From contig JANBPU010000157.1 in the NCBI GenBank assembly GCA_027575805.1, forward strand, positions 1 to 37,766: 37,766 nt of DNA, in the 5' to 3' direction. Below, one piece after another: positions 1 through 11,271 of the stretch. The notes under the pieces were generated by a model that made no database searches, was not told the DNA's origin, and saw only the letters and a list, made by a program, of their open reading frames with translations. The DNA comes from Mycoemilia scoparia (Eukaryota > Kickxellomycota > Kickxellomycetes > Kickxellales > Kickxellaceae). Numbering within the stretch: position 1 is the stretch's first letter; the number at the start of each line of letters is the position of its first letter. The position numbers and the translations under genes were made by a program.

Positions 1-73
1 GGATATCCATTTGGCTGTGATTGCGCCTATAATCTTTGGCCACCAAAAGTCGCCCTTCAAAAATTATTATCTA
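1..73 (-). mobile_element. R1 MITE copy 1 (cut by window start)
   Basis: Partial copy of the R1 element, read in reverse; the window begins inside it. It ends CTA next to a TA at 74-75 that is shared with the R2 element that follows. Its sequence is the exact reverse complement of the R1 copy at the right end of the window, which points to an assembly break in a repeat rather than to biology. Confidence 0.85.
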
Positions 74-75
74 TA

Positions 76-207
76 TGGTCTAAGTTCACAAGGACTTAGG
101 TAAAATGGATTCCCATGAGTTGTATATATATTGACTAATGATTGTGCCAAAATATGAGGACCTATTTCTACCTAAAATAGATTCGATCACTGATGATATC
201 TTTCCAT
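76..207 (-). mobile_element. R2 MITE copy 1
   Basis: A 132-bp element from TGGTCTAAG to CTTTCCA, flanked by TA on both sides. Reverse-complemented it aligns along its length with the copies at 10531, 11140 and 25454. Shared blocks include GATCGAATCTATGG, AGAAATGGG, GGCCCAATCA, CCCATTTTG and CTTGTGAAC. Both flanking TAs are shared with R1 copies, making a three-element chain. No coding capacity. Confidence 0.75.
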
Positions 208-209
208 AT

Positions 210-322
210 GGGCAATAATTTTTGAAGGGTGAATTTTGGGGACAATGATTATAGGGGCAATCACAGCCAAATGGATGTCCAGTTTTACTAGTAAACTTTC
301 ATCCTTCAAAAATTATTGCCCA
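210..322 (+). mobile_element. R1 MITE copy 2
   Basis: Complete 113-bp R1 element. The ends are inverted repeats of about 24 bp (TGGGCAATAATTTTTGAAGG at the left and its complement at the right) between TA dinucleotides. The right arm holds the palindrome GTTTTACTAGTAAAC. Third member of the chain that starts at the window edge. Confidence 0.85.
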
Positions 323-417
323 TATGTATCTATTTCTTTGTGAATAAACCTCAAACAAGGATTGTGCTGTGGTCAGAAAAATAATATATTGTCTAAAATA
401 TCATTGAATGATTCAGC

Positions 418-425
418 AAAAAAAA
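418..425 (-). terminator. RNA polymerase III terminator of tRNA-Val
   Basis: A run of eight A on the plus strand gives T8 on the RNA-like strand, one base past the tRNA 3' end. This is a strong canonical Pol III stop. Confidence 0.85.
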
Positions 426-426
426 T

Positions 427-498
427 GTTCGCGCCCGGGATCGAACCAGGGACCTTTCGCGTGTAAGGCGAACGTGATAACCACTACACTACGCGAAC
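427..498 (-). tRNA. tRNA-Val (anticodon UAC)
   Basis: Read on the minus strand, the 72-nt sequence folds as a full cloverleaf. The acceptor stem pairs GTTCGCG with CGCGAAC. The D arm contains the A-box-like TAGTGTAGTGG. The anticodon stem TTCGC/GCGAA closes the loop CTTACAC, so positions 34-36 read UAC, decoding GUA (valine). The T arm holds the B box GGTTCGATCC. CCA is not encoded, as is normal in eukaryotes, and there is no intron. A T8 terminator follows. The body matches the conserved eukaryotic tRNA-Val pattern. Confidence 0.96.
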
Positions 499-1342
499 AT
501 TATAAATTTCTTTCTAGAACATTACTAATAAAAGATCTTTCTTTTACATTTATTCATTGATTATCATAGCCTTTCATAATTAAGATTGTACTAGGTATCA
601 AGTATATATATATCTTACAAACCTGTCCTATATTTATTCCAAAAATTACAGTTGTATTTATACTATGAATAGAAATCAAACATATGGGTAATAATTTTTG
701 AAGGGTGAAAGTTTACTAGTAAAACTGGACATCCATTAGGCTGGGATTGCCTCTATAATCACCGGTCACCAAAATTCACCCTTCAAAGATTATGATCCAT
801 ATTATATATCACGTTTGAAAGTATGATAGACATCATAACTCGTTCAACTTTAGTTAGATTCCAACATCCTGTATTTAGTAGTTCCTGATGGTGCTTTATT
901 GGTTATTACATATACTAGTTATTATTTGTTAGTAGACCATTCTAACTGTTTAGCAATGAAATTGTAACTACTCTTCAATCTCCCAATCGTAATGATAAAC
1001 TAGCTTTTTACGCTACTATTTTTCTAACTCATTTACATGTGAACACTTGAGGTACACAGATTATTGTCCAAAAGCTCGATTTAATTAGGTATTACATCGT
1101 AAAACATACAAATGCGAGTCCTTGGCTTATTATGTGATCAATTTTGGCAAGTAGTTTCCTAAGAAGTGGACTTGTATTGTGATGGAAGTGGGTAGTAATA
1201 ATTGAACACTTTTATTTTAAAACCTGGCTACAATACCTGTGTTTCTTTGTATTTTTTATATTATTTAGTATACATACATATTAGTAGTCCTTGTGCATCA
1301 GGTCATTTTCTAGTTGAAAACAGATTACCTGACCACAACATT
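499..1342. other. Spacer between tRNA-Val and PI4K; 5' region of PI4K
   Basis: AT-rich sequence containing the 5' flank of the tRNA gene, one complete R1 element and the presumed promoter and 5' untranslated region of the kinase gene. A seven-codon upstream ORF (1182-1205) precedes the kinase start. I see no other gene. Confidence 0.6.
685..799 (-). mobile_element. R1 MITE copy 3
   Basis: A 115-bp R1 element in reverse orientation (TTTACTAGT arm first), flanked by TA at 683-684 and 800-801. The right end has the GATTATGATCCA form otherwise seen in the shorter subfamily, so this copy is a mosaic of the two types. Confidence 0.85.
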
Positions 1343-4300
1343 ATGCCAGATGCAAAAAAGAAAATAGAAACAGCAACAGCGACAGCAAGTTCGAAAAATG
1401 TAGAAAGCCCACAAGTATCTCCAAAGGCCATTAGAGATGAGTCTTTAATTCAGGCTACCGATGGGTCTAAGAATGCCAGAGAAGTGAATAGCTCTTTAAA
1501 GACAGATTCGACGCCAGCAACGAATGACACTAGTATAAGGACAAGTTCCTATTTGCTCTTGCGACTTTTTACCTCGGAGTTCTTTAATCCTTGGCTAGCA
1601 GTGTCATACTTATTCCGGTACCCCTATTCACCAGGAATTCAGCACTATCTTTGCAATGAGCTACGCAAATTTCCATTGAGCGAAATCGAGTTCTTTCTTC
1701 CTCAGCTAGTCCATTTACTGCTATCGAGACCAAACGAGTCAGTTGCGCTGGAATCGTTACTATTGGATGTCAGTACTCGGTCATCACATATAGCAATTCT
1801 GTTTTACTGGCATCTTAATACATATTTCCATGATATGAATGCCAATCCCAGAACCGCATCATTTAAACTATGCCAGCGCATCATGAACCAGCTTCAGCTG
1901 TTACTATTTGTTGATGAAGCGCCAGACTTGTTGTGCGATGCGCCAACACCAGCCAGAAATGCATTTATTAGAATGGCACAATCTACAAAATCCAAGCTAA
2001 GTTCACTTTTGTCGACCAAATTGGATTGGCGAAAGGCCGTCTCGTTCCAGTTGGCACCAACAGTAAGAGAGAACACGGTCGCAGCCATGGTCGGAATTGG
2101 TGCAATGATGGCAGGCGTGGGTTCCCCTGCGCTCAGCCAGAATGCCGGTGCATTGGCTATCGCCCAGGGAAGACGCGCAAAGATAGTGGAAACTGCTGGC
2201 GCAGATCCAGACATTTGTATTCAAGGCCATCCAAAAAGACCGTATCGAAAAAATTTAGACGGGAATCGGACAATAGCAGATGTAAAGGCACAAAATAGCC
2301 CCGGCTTAGACACTCCAGCAAGGGAATCTACAGACACCGACATTGCTGATCAAGGCGCAGGTGGTGACGACGGGGACCTGAGGTCCAGGAGCAAGCCCCC
2401 TAGCATTCGCTCTAAAACTGTAATTGGCGATAGGCTAGCACCACATCCCAACTTTGAATCCGATAGTGAGGTATCTTTGAGGCATTCCCAACTTTCCGTT
2501 GGCGAAGGCGGAAATGGATCGTCGCGGCCTCGCGAGTACTGGGATAAAACAACAAAGAACATACAGATGAAGAGTAGAAACATATCCAGAAAACTTTCAA
2601 GGACAATTGACGGGACCAAAAGCCTGTTTTCATCCCCATCTCCTTCATATATATCCGAGGCTGATCTTTGTAAAGAGTACAAAAATCTGTATATACCCGA
2701 GGTTTGCAACTATTTGGCTGACCAGAAGAAATGGCTAGCATACCGAAGCAGCTATTTTCAGAACGAGATAAAATTCATGACCGAGCTCATGGATATTTCT
2801 CGACGTGTGTGTCTGGTACCTCAGCCAAGCAGACAAAACTCACTAAAAGCTGAACTTGCATTTTTCAACCACAGTCTCAAGGACGACATGTGCATACCCT
2901 TGTGGTGTTCTAACGACAATAATTCAATGAAGCACCAGCGAATTGTTCGGATTCCTTTGGACGACGTTGTCGTGCTCAATTCGGCCGAACGCGCTCCATA
3001 TTTGCTGATGCTTGAAGTCATAGAGGCTGATCCAAATGAAGAGTACCGGCCTGAAGTTCCCAAAAGCCCTTCTTCCAAACAAGGTGTCAACGAAAGACCC
3101 AAGAGCTTGGACACTTCATACATAGAGCACAATAGTAATATTGACACCGGAGATGCAACAAAAGAATATGGTACTCAAGGAACCAGAAAAACCTCGAGGC
3201 CAAAAATACAGCCCCTTAGTCAAGTATTTAATACCAACAGCGATAGCAAACAAAAGGAAAGAACTAGCACCGATGCCAAGGAAAACAATGAACCTACCAA
3301 AGATAATAACCCCATGAGCGAGCCAAGAAAGTCACAGGAACCTGAGAAAGAACACGATCCCGAGCTGGATACTCTGCTTGAAGTGTTTGGAGATATTAAT
3401 GATACGGGCGAAGATATTCTTGGTAGCAGTCCTGTTAGCCAAGACCCAGTAAACGCACCATTGCATTCTGCTCCGTCAGGAACATCTGAGTCAAACAAAC
3501 CAAATTTGACAAATAGTGGCAAAGACCGTGGTGGTTATGCCTCAAGGGTCCCTCAGTCACAAATGCTGACATCCAGACCAAGTGTAGGTGGTGAATCTAC
3601 ACCAACGAATTCTCGATTTGGCAGCAGCCATGGGAAAGCCAAGCCAGATGTATACGCAGAATTGAAATCGGCTCCCATTGCACACTCTAGATTTGCTAAC
3701 AGAGATAGTGGAATTGACAGCGATACAGACGTCGGACCAAAATCAGAGGAGGAAATTGCAGAAAGAATGAGGACAGCAGCAATGCTTTTGGCTCAGCTAG
3801 CTCGAGCCCAAAAGGGAATCAAGCAAGGCTATGCTGCATCTCTATTGTCAGTGGCTACACCAAATCCAGCCATTGCTGCAACAGCGCCTTCTACTGATAC
3901 CACCAACGCTTCAACCAATGACTCACTGTCCGCACTCACATCGATGTCATTGGATAAGAAAACAAGGAGAGCCGGAAACAGTCCTGCAGAGACATTTGAA
4001 AGAATTCGAGACAAGCTTATCCAGGAAATGATAAAGCTTGAAAACCAAAGGTTCAAGCTACAGCAAGAGCGAGCCAAGAATGCTGGTAGCGGTGTTTCAA
4101 TTGGCCCTGGCGTCGAACCAGGTGCTTCCCCAGCAGCGCTTGAAACTGTCGAATATAAAGACGATCCTAGTGCTAAAGTGTTGAAAGAAGATTGGGAGCA
4201 AAAGAAGGCCAGAATTCGTAAATCCTCACCATATGGGCATGATCCAAGATGGAATTTGGCGTCTGTTATTGTAAAAGAGGGGGCTGATTTGCGACAAGAG

Positions 4301-5077
4301 CAACTTGCATTGCAGTTATTGAAGGAGATGGGAAGAATATGGGCAATAGAAAAAGTTCCAGTCTTTGTCAGATATTTCCGGATAATGGTAACTGGTGAGC
4401 AATCAGGCCTGGTAGAGACTATAACCAATACGATATCAATCCATTCTTTGAAGAAGGATTATTATAACCGCAATCAACCTATCGTAAAGGGGACGCCGCC
4501 ATACACACTTCTAGACTACTTTAAGGCCGAATACGGCGAAGATGTCGAGTCAGATAACTTCAAGAAAGCCCAGGATAATTTCATGAAGAGTTTGGTGGCG
4601 TATTCTATCGCCACTTATATTCTGCAACTGAGGGACCGACATAATGGAAATATTCTTTTGGATACTGAAGGTCACTTGATCCATATAGATTTTGGATTTA
4701 TGTTATCGAATTCGCCTGGATCAGTTGGGTTTGAAGCAGCCCCATTTAAATTGCCGTTGGAGTATGTAGAATTATTGGGAGGATTCGAATCAGAAAAATG
4801 GAAAGAATTTAAGGCACTGTTCAAGCAGGCGTTTTCGGTTTTGCGTAAATATGTTGATAATTTTTGTTTATTGGTTGAGATGATGCTGAAAGATTCCAAA
4901 CTTCCATGTTTGGCTAGTGGGCCGGCCGTAGTTACATCTTTGAGAGAAAGATTCCAATTGGTAATGACTGAAAAACAAATAGACGAATTTGTGGAACGAT
5001 TGTTGCTAAGCAGTTGTGATAACATAACTACTAGAATGTATGATTTGTTCCAGTATTATTCTAATGGCATTTTATAG
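1343..5077 (+). CDS. PIK1: Phosphatidylinositol 4-kinase, Pik1/PI4K-beta type
   Basis: Converts phosphatidylinositol to PI4P; in other fungi Pik1 acts at the Golgi and in the nucleus and supports secretion. The predicted protein is 1244 aa in one exon. Residues ~68-190 form the helical (lipid-kinase-unique) domain typical of Pik1. A long low-complexity Ser/Thr/Asn-rich middle is followed by a kinase domain from ~950. Visible catalytic elements are the ATP-binding Lys978 (VIVKEG), the catalytic loop DRHNGN at 1098 and the DFG at 1116-1118. The C-terminus MYDLFQYYSNG is typical of the family. The frame is open for 47 codons upstream, but the first ATG is at 1343, followed by a hydrophilic Lys/Thr-rich stretch. 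The upstream open part has no ATG and reads like untranslated sequence. A 5' exon cannot be excluded. Yeast Pik1 is ~1066 aa; the extra length is in the linker. It is convergent with the MYST gene. Confidence 0.95.
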   Translation: MPDAKKKIETATATASSKNVESPQVSPKAIRDESLIQATDGSKNAREVNSSLKTDSTPATNDTSIRTSSYLLLRLFTSEFFNPWLAVSYLFRYPYSPGIQHYLCNELRKFPLSEIEFFLPQLVHLLLSRPNESVALESLLLDVSTRSSHIAILFYWHLNTYFHDMNANPRTASFKLCQRIMNQLQLLLFVDEAPDLLCDAPTPARNAFIRMAQSTKSKLSSLLSTKLDWRKAVSFQLAPTVRENTVAAMVGIGAMMAGVGSPALSQNAGALAIAQGRRAKIVETAGADPDICIQGHPKRPYRKNLDGNRTIADVKAQNSPGLDTPARESTDTDIADQGAGGDDGDLRSRSKPPSIRSKTVIGDRLAPHPNFESDSEVSLRHSQLSVGEGGNGSSRPREYWDKTTKNIQMKSRNISRKLSRTIDGTKSLFSSPSPSYISEADLCKEYKNLYIPEVCNYLADQKKWLAYRSSYFQNEIKFMTELMDISRRVCLVPQPSRQNSLKAELAFFNHSLKDDMCIPLWCSNDNNSMKHQRIVRIPLDDVVVLNSAERAPYLLMLEVIEADPNEEYRPEVPKSPSSKQGVNERPKSLDTSYIEHNSNIDTGDATKEYGTQGTRKTSRPKIQPLSQVFNTNSDSKQKERTSTDAKENNEPTKDNNPMSEPRKSQEPEKEHDPELDTLLEVFGDINDTGEDILGSSPVSQDPVNAPLHSAPSGTSESNKPNLTNSGKDRGGYASRVPQSQMLTSRPSVGGESTPTNSRFGSSHGKAKPDVYAELKSAPIAHSRFANRDSGIDSDTDVGPKSEEEIAERMRTAAMLLAQLARAQKGIKQGYAASLLSVATPNPAIAATAPSTDTTNASTNDSLSALTSMSLDKKTRRAGNSPAETFERIRDKLIQEMIKLENQRFKLQQERAKNAGSGVSIGPGVEPGASPAALETVEYKDDPSAKVLKEDWEQKKARIRKSSPYGHDPRWNLASVIVKEGADLRQEQLALQLLKEMGRIWAIEKVPVFVRYFRIMVTGEQSGLVETITNTISIHSLKKDYYNRNQPIVKGTPPYTLLDYFKAEYGEDVESDNFKKAQDNFMKSLVAYSIATYILQLRDRHNGNILLDTEGHLIHIDFGFMLSNSPGSVGFEAAPFKLPLEYVELLGGFESEKWKEFKALFKQAFSVLRKYVDNFCLLVEMMLKDSKLPCLASGPAVVTSLRERFQLVMTEKQIDEFVERLLLSSCDNITTRMYDLFQYYSNGIL

Positions 5078-5112
5078 GTTTATTTTCGCATCTATGCATG
5101 GTTTGTATGTAG

Positions 5113-5130
5113 GTGTGTGTGTGTGTGTGT
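5113..5130. repeat. (GT)9 microsatellite
   Basis: Nine GT units in the 3' untranslated region of the kinase gene. Confidence 0.9.
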
Positions 5131-5192
5131 ACGTCTGTGCATAACTTGTGCATTTATTTTATAATGTTTTATTTTAAAACACCTTTTTTGGC

Positions 5193-5198
5193 AATAAA
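5193..5198 (+). terminator. Poly(A) signal of PI4K gene
   Basis: AATAAA 116 bases past the stop codon, followed by a T-rich stretch. It is the only canonical hexamer on this strand in the spacer. Confidence 0.55.
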
Positions 5199-5223
5199 TT
5201 TCATTTAATTTCAACTGTGGGTA

Positions 5224-5284
5224 TGGGTAGTTATTTTTGAAGGGTGACTGTTTGCTAGTGAATGGTCGCCCTTCAAAAACTCCA
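5224..5284. mobile_element. R1 MITE copy 4 (short, degenerate)
   Basis: A 61-bp internally deleted R1 element: TGGGTAGTTATTTTTGAAGG at the left, the complementary GTCGCCCTTCAAAAACT at the right, with almost no core left between the arms. Left flank is TA. It lies between the two poly(A) signals of the convergent gene pair. Confidence 0.75.
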
Positions 5285-5308
5285 AATAATATTTAGAACT
5301 TTGTAAAA

Positions 5309-5314
5309 TTTATT
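5309..5314 (-). terminator. Poly(A) signal of MYST acetyltransferase gene
   Basis: AATAAA on the minus strand, 49 bases past the MYST stop codon. Confidence 0.5.
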
Positions 5315-5362
5315 TATAAACACACGTATATATTAATAACTACTTTATGTATTTACTAAAAC

Positions 5363-8340
<2,978 letters not shown>

Positions 8341-8440
8341 ATTATGTGCGTTTCTAATAATGTAGTAAATAAGTCCGAATGTTATATTTATTTACATTTG
8401 AACGCACAGAACTTGAATTGTATGTGCATTATTGAAATGA

Positions 8441-8464
8441 TATATATATATATATATATATATA
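8441..8464. repeat. (TA)12 microsatellite
   Basis: Twelve perfect TA units about 100 bp upstream of the MYST start codon. Confidence 0.95.
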
Positions 8465-9775
8465 AATCCTGTATCAACTGTGGATAGATATATGAAGGTG
8501 GGAAAATAAGATAAGGAGTGTTAAGTTAAATGCATGGGTGTGAGTGTAGACTAGTATATAATTTAGCACATGTTTAAGCACATAATGATGCAGAATCTCG
8601 GGTTTTTTCTATTATAGGCGCGCAGAAAGTTTGCAGGGTGGAACATATAGTGGCAGATCGACATTATAGTAGAACACCAGTCTCTCTTTCTTTCGCGCCT
8701 TTCTCTTATTCCACCCCGTAGAATGTCAACAGCAGCAGCAGCAGTAGTTAACTTTAGAAAAGGCCAGTAGATCTGGCTGCTCCTGCTGTTGATACTTATG
8801 CTGTGTAATTAAAAGAAAATAAAGGCATATGATGCATCAATACTAGTAGTATTGTATAAACCCACCTCCTTGATTGTTTTCTTGGCATTGTCGCTTATAG
8901 TTATGTTGGTCAGCAGTATGCAAGGATCGTCAGTTTGATAGATAAATAGATATGATGGTTAGGAAATGATTGACAGCGAAATAGAAGAGCAAAGGAAGAG
9001 GAGGTAAGAGGTCACACCAGCGCTAGCTTTGAATGGAACTATACTTTTTTGATTTTATAATAGAGATATTTATTTAAGCGCATACATACACAACGCTATA
9101 TGCTATGGCACGTATTCAAAAGTTATATCAGCAATTGAATGTGTCAGGGAAATATTGCTATTATATCTTGAGGAAGTAGCATATAAAATTTACAATAGTA
9201 CAGACAGTTAGTCAGAGACATTAACCAAGTGAACAAAGATAAACAAGTCCTGTGTGCTCTTGACAATGATCTGTCATTATTCTGATTCACGTCATCTTAT
9301 GGGCTTTTGGATTAATTAATCTGATCAACGGATTTTCGGTACATGACTCCTGAAGGCCTCAGCCACAATAATGGCTGACTTTGAAATGCTGGGAACATTA
9401 TGAATAGAGCTTTTACTAAAAATGGAAAGTCTACGGATCGAAAATGTATTAGTCAAGATGCTTCGGGCATCATCTAACACAGTCATTATTTTTTGTTACA
9501 AGGATTTGCTGTCTCCTCTAATAGTCTGTTTGGGGACATAATAATTTCAAAATCATGGTACTCAAAATGAAACATCTAGGCGTATATAAACACTTTTCTG
9601 TTTTATTGAGGCCTTTTACAAACAAATTATAAAAATTAATTAAAGATTATATCCCGCTACTTAAAATTGGTACCCTAAGCATCTACATCAAGCTATTAAG
9701 AGGCAAAGCGAATTAGTATATGATTAGGTAATGAGCATAAGCAAAATGCTTTTTGTGATAGAACATCTAATGATA

Positions 9776-9891
9776 TGGGTCATTATATTTGAAGGGTGAC
9801 TTTTGGTGGCCAACGATTATATTGGAAATCCCAGCCAAATGTGTGATCACAGTCTTTTAGCAAATGGTCACCCTTCAAAAATAACTACCCA
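9776..9891 (+). mobile_element. R1 MITE copy 5
   Basis: A 116-bp R1 element of the second subfamily: the right arm is TTAGCAAATGGTCACCC...AACTACCCA instead of the TTTACTAGTAAAC arm. TA flanks are at 9774-9775 and 9892-9893. Confidence 0.85.
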
Positions 9892-10426
9892 TATGCCAAT
9901 TAAATTATATTATATATGGCTATAGAAGGAAAATTTTGACCAAACAGATGTAGCAATTAAGGCTGGTAAAATGAGCAACGCCTTCTTGAACAAAGCTTAT
10001 GACAATATTAACAATAGAAAAACAACAGATGATACAAACATACACATACATAAATTGGCACACAAATTGTTATATGCTTTGTAATTTAGTATTTAATTTG
10101 CAGAGCCACATACACTTACACACATGCACATTCATTCATACATACATGCACACACATATGTGTGTGTTTGTGCCAGCAAAAAAGAAATAACATGATTTAG
10201 CCAAATTAATGCAAGAGCCGCCTCTCATTAGTGGAGTATGCTCTAAAGCAAGCAACTATAGAAATCGCATCAAAATATTTACAAGGGTTAGTTGTAATGG
10301 TGTCAGTATGCAAGCCTGAATTGCGTTAATGGAATGGGTAAGAGAAAACAACATATGATCAGTATAAAATACAAACGAAATGTAAGGTGTATAAACAAAA
10401 GAATAATTCAAAAATGCACGAATATA

Positions 10427-10528
10427 TGGGCAATAATTTTTGAAGGGCAAATATTTATAGGGGCAATCACAGTTAAATGGATATCCAGTTTTACTAGTAA
10501 ACTTTCACCCTTCAAAAATTATTACCCA
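10427..10528 (+). mobile_element. R1 MITE copy 6
   Basis: A 102-bp R1 element lacking part of the left arm (the GGTGGCCAATGATT segment). The TA at its right end (10529-10530) is also the left TA of the R2 copy that follows, so the two elements form a chain. Confidence 0.85.
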
Positions 10529-10530
10529 TA

Positions 10531-10666
10531 TGGTATGATTTCACTTGGAATCGAATCTATGGTAGTAGGCAGAAATGGGCCCTCGGGTTTTACCCCAATC
10601 ATTAGCTATTTCATATGCAACCACTGGGGGGACCCATTTTGTCTAAAGCCTTGTGAACTTAGACCA
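10531..10666 (+). mobile_element. R2 MITE copy 2
   Basis: A 136-bp R2 element from TGGTATGATTTC to CTTAGACCA, with TA on both sides. The inner blocks AGAAATGGGCCC and GGGACCCATTTTG are inverted with respect to each other, giving a subterminal hairpin. Confidence 0.75.
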
Positions 10667-11009
10667 TATGTATATGTGTTTACAAAAACTTGGCGCGTGA
10701 GAATGTTTGTAATGGTATTGCTTAAACAAATTTAATATATAATTATCAATAAAAGTGCGGGTGGTTATATAAAATGCATCTGATTGTTGTATATGCATTT
10801 GGCTTATAAAGATTTTAGGTGAATTCCAAGTTTGTTGTTCCCTCTCACATTTAATAGAGCCATAGAGTGGCTTATATGGCATATTGCTGAATTTAACAAC
10901 AAGGGTGGCATTCATAATAACAGCAGTGCAAATGAAAGCTTCCAATGCTGGCACTGCAGCAACAGCACCGTGGTGGTTGTGTTGAAAATCAAATTGAAGT
11001 CACAAGAAT

Positions 11010-11025
11010 GTGTGTGTGTGTGTGT
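11010..11025. repeat. (GT)8 microsatellite
   Basis: Eight GT units in the long spacer. Confidence 0.9.
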
Positions 11026-11107
11026 ATATATGGCCGAATTTCATATGGATTTAAAGAAGATAGAGCCTCCAGGAACTGCGTAGCAAATGCCCTGTGATTG
11101 AAGCAAA

Positions 11108-11130
11108 ATCTGAGGGCCCATTTCTTGCTA
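11108..11130 (-). mobile_element. R2 fragment
   Basis: A short piece that, read in reverse, gives GCAAGAAATGGGCCCTCA, matching the left inner block of R2. It lies ten bases upstream of a fuller R2 copy in the opposite orientation. Confidence 0.45.
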
Positions 11131-11139
11131 TTTCACATT

Positions 11140-11271
11140 TGGCAAGATTCCACTGGTGATCAAATGAATATTATATAAAAATGGGTTCTCATATTTTGGC
11201 ACAGTCAACAGCCAATTCGCATGCAATATCTGAGTAATCCTTTTTGCCCAAAGTCTTGTGAAGTCTGGCCA
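11140..11271 (+). mobile_element. R2 MITE copy 3
   Basis: A 132-bp R2 element, more diverged than the others. It starts TGGCAAGATTCC and ends GTCTGGCCA. The flanks are TT on both sides rather than TA, consistent with mutation after insertion. Confidence 0.65.

Noticed and set aside
1202..1342. A 47-residue N-terminal extension of PI4K
   Set aside because: This part of the frame has no ATG and reads as T-rich leader translated by chance. The first ATG at 1343 starts a typical hydrophilic N-terminus.
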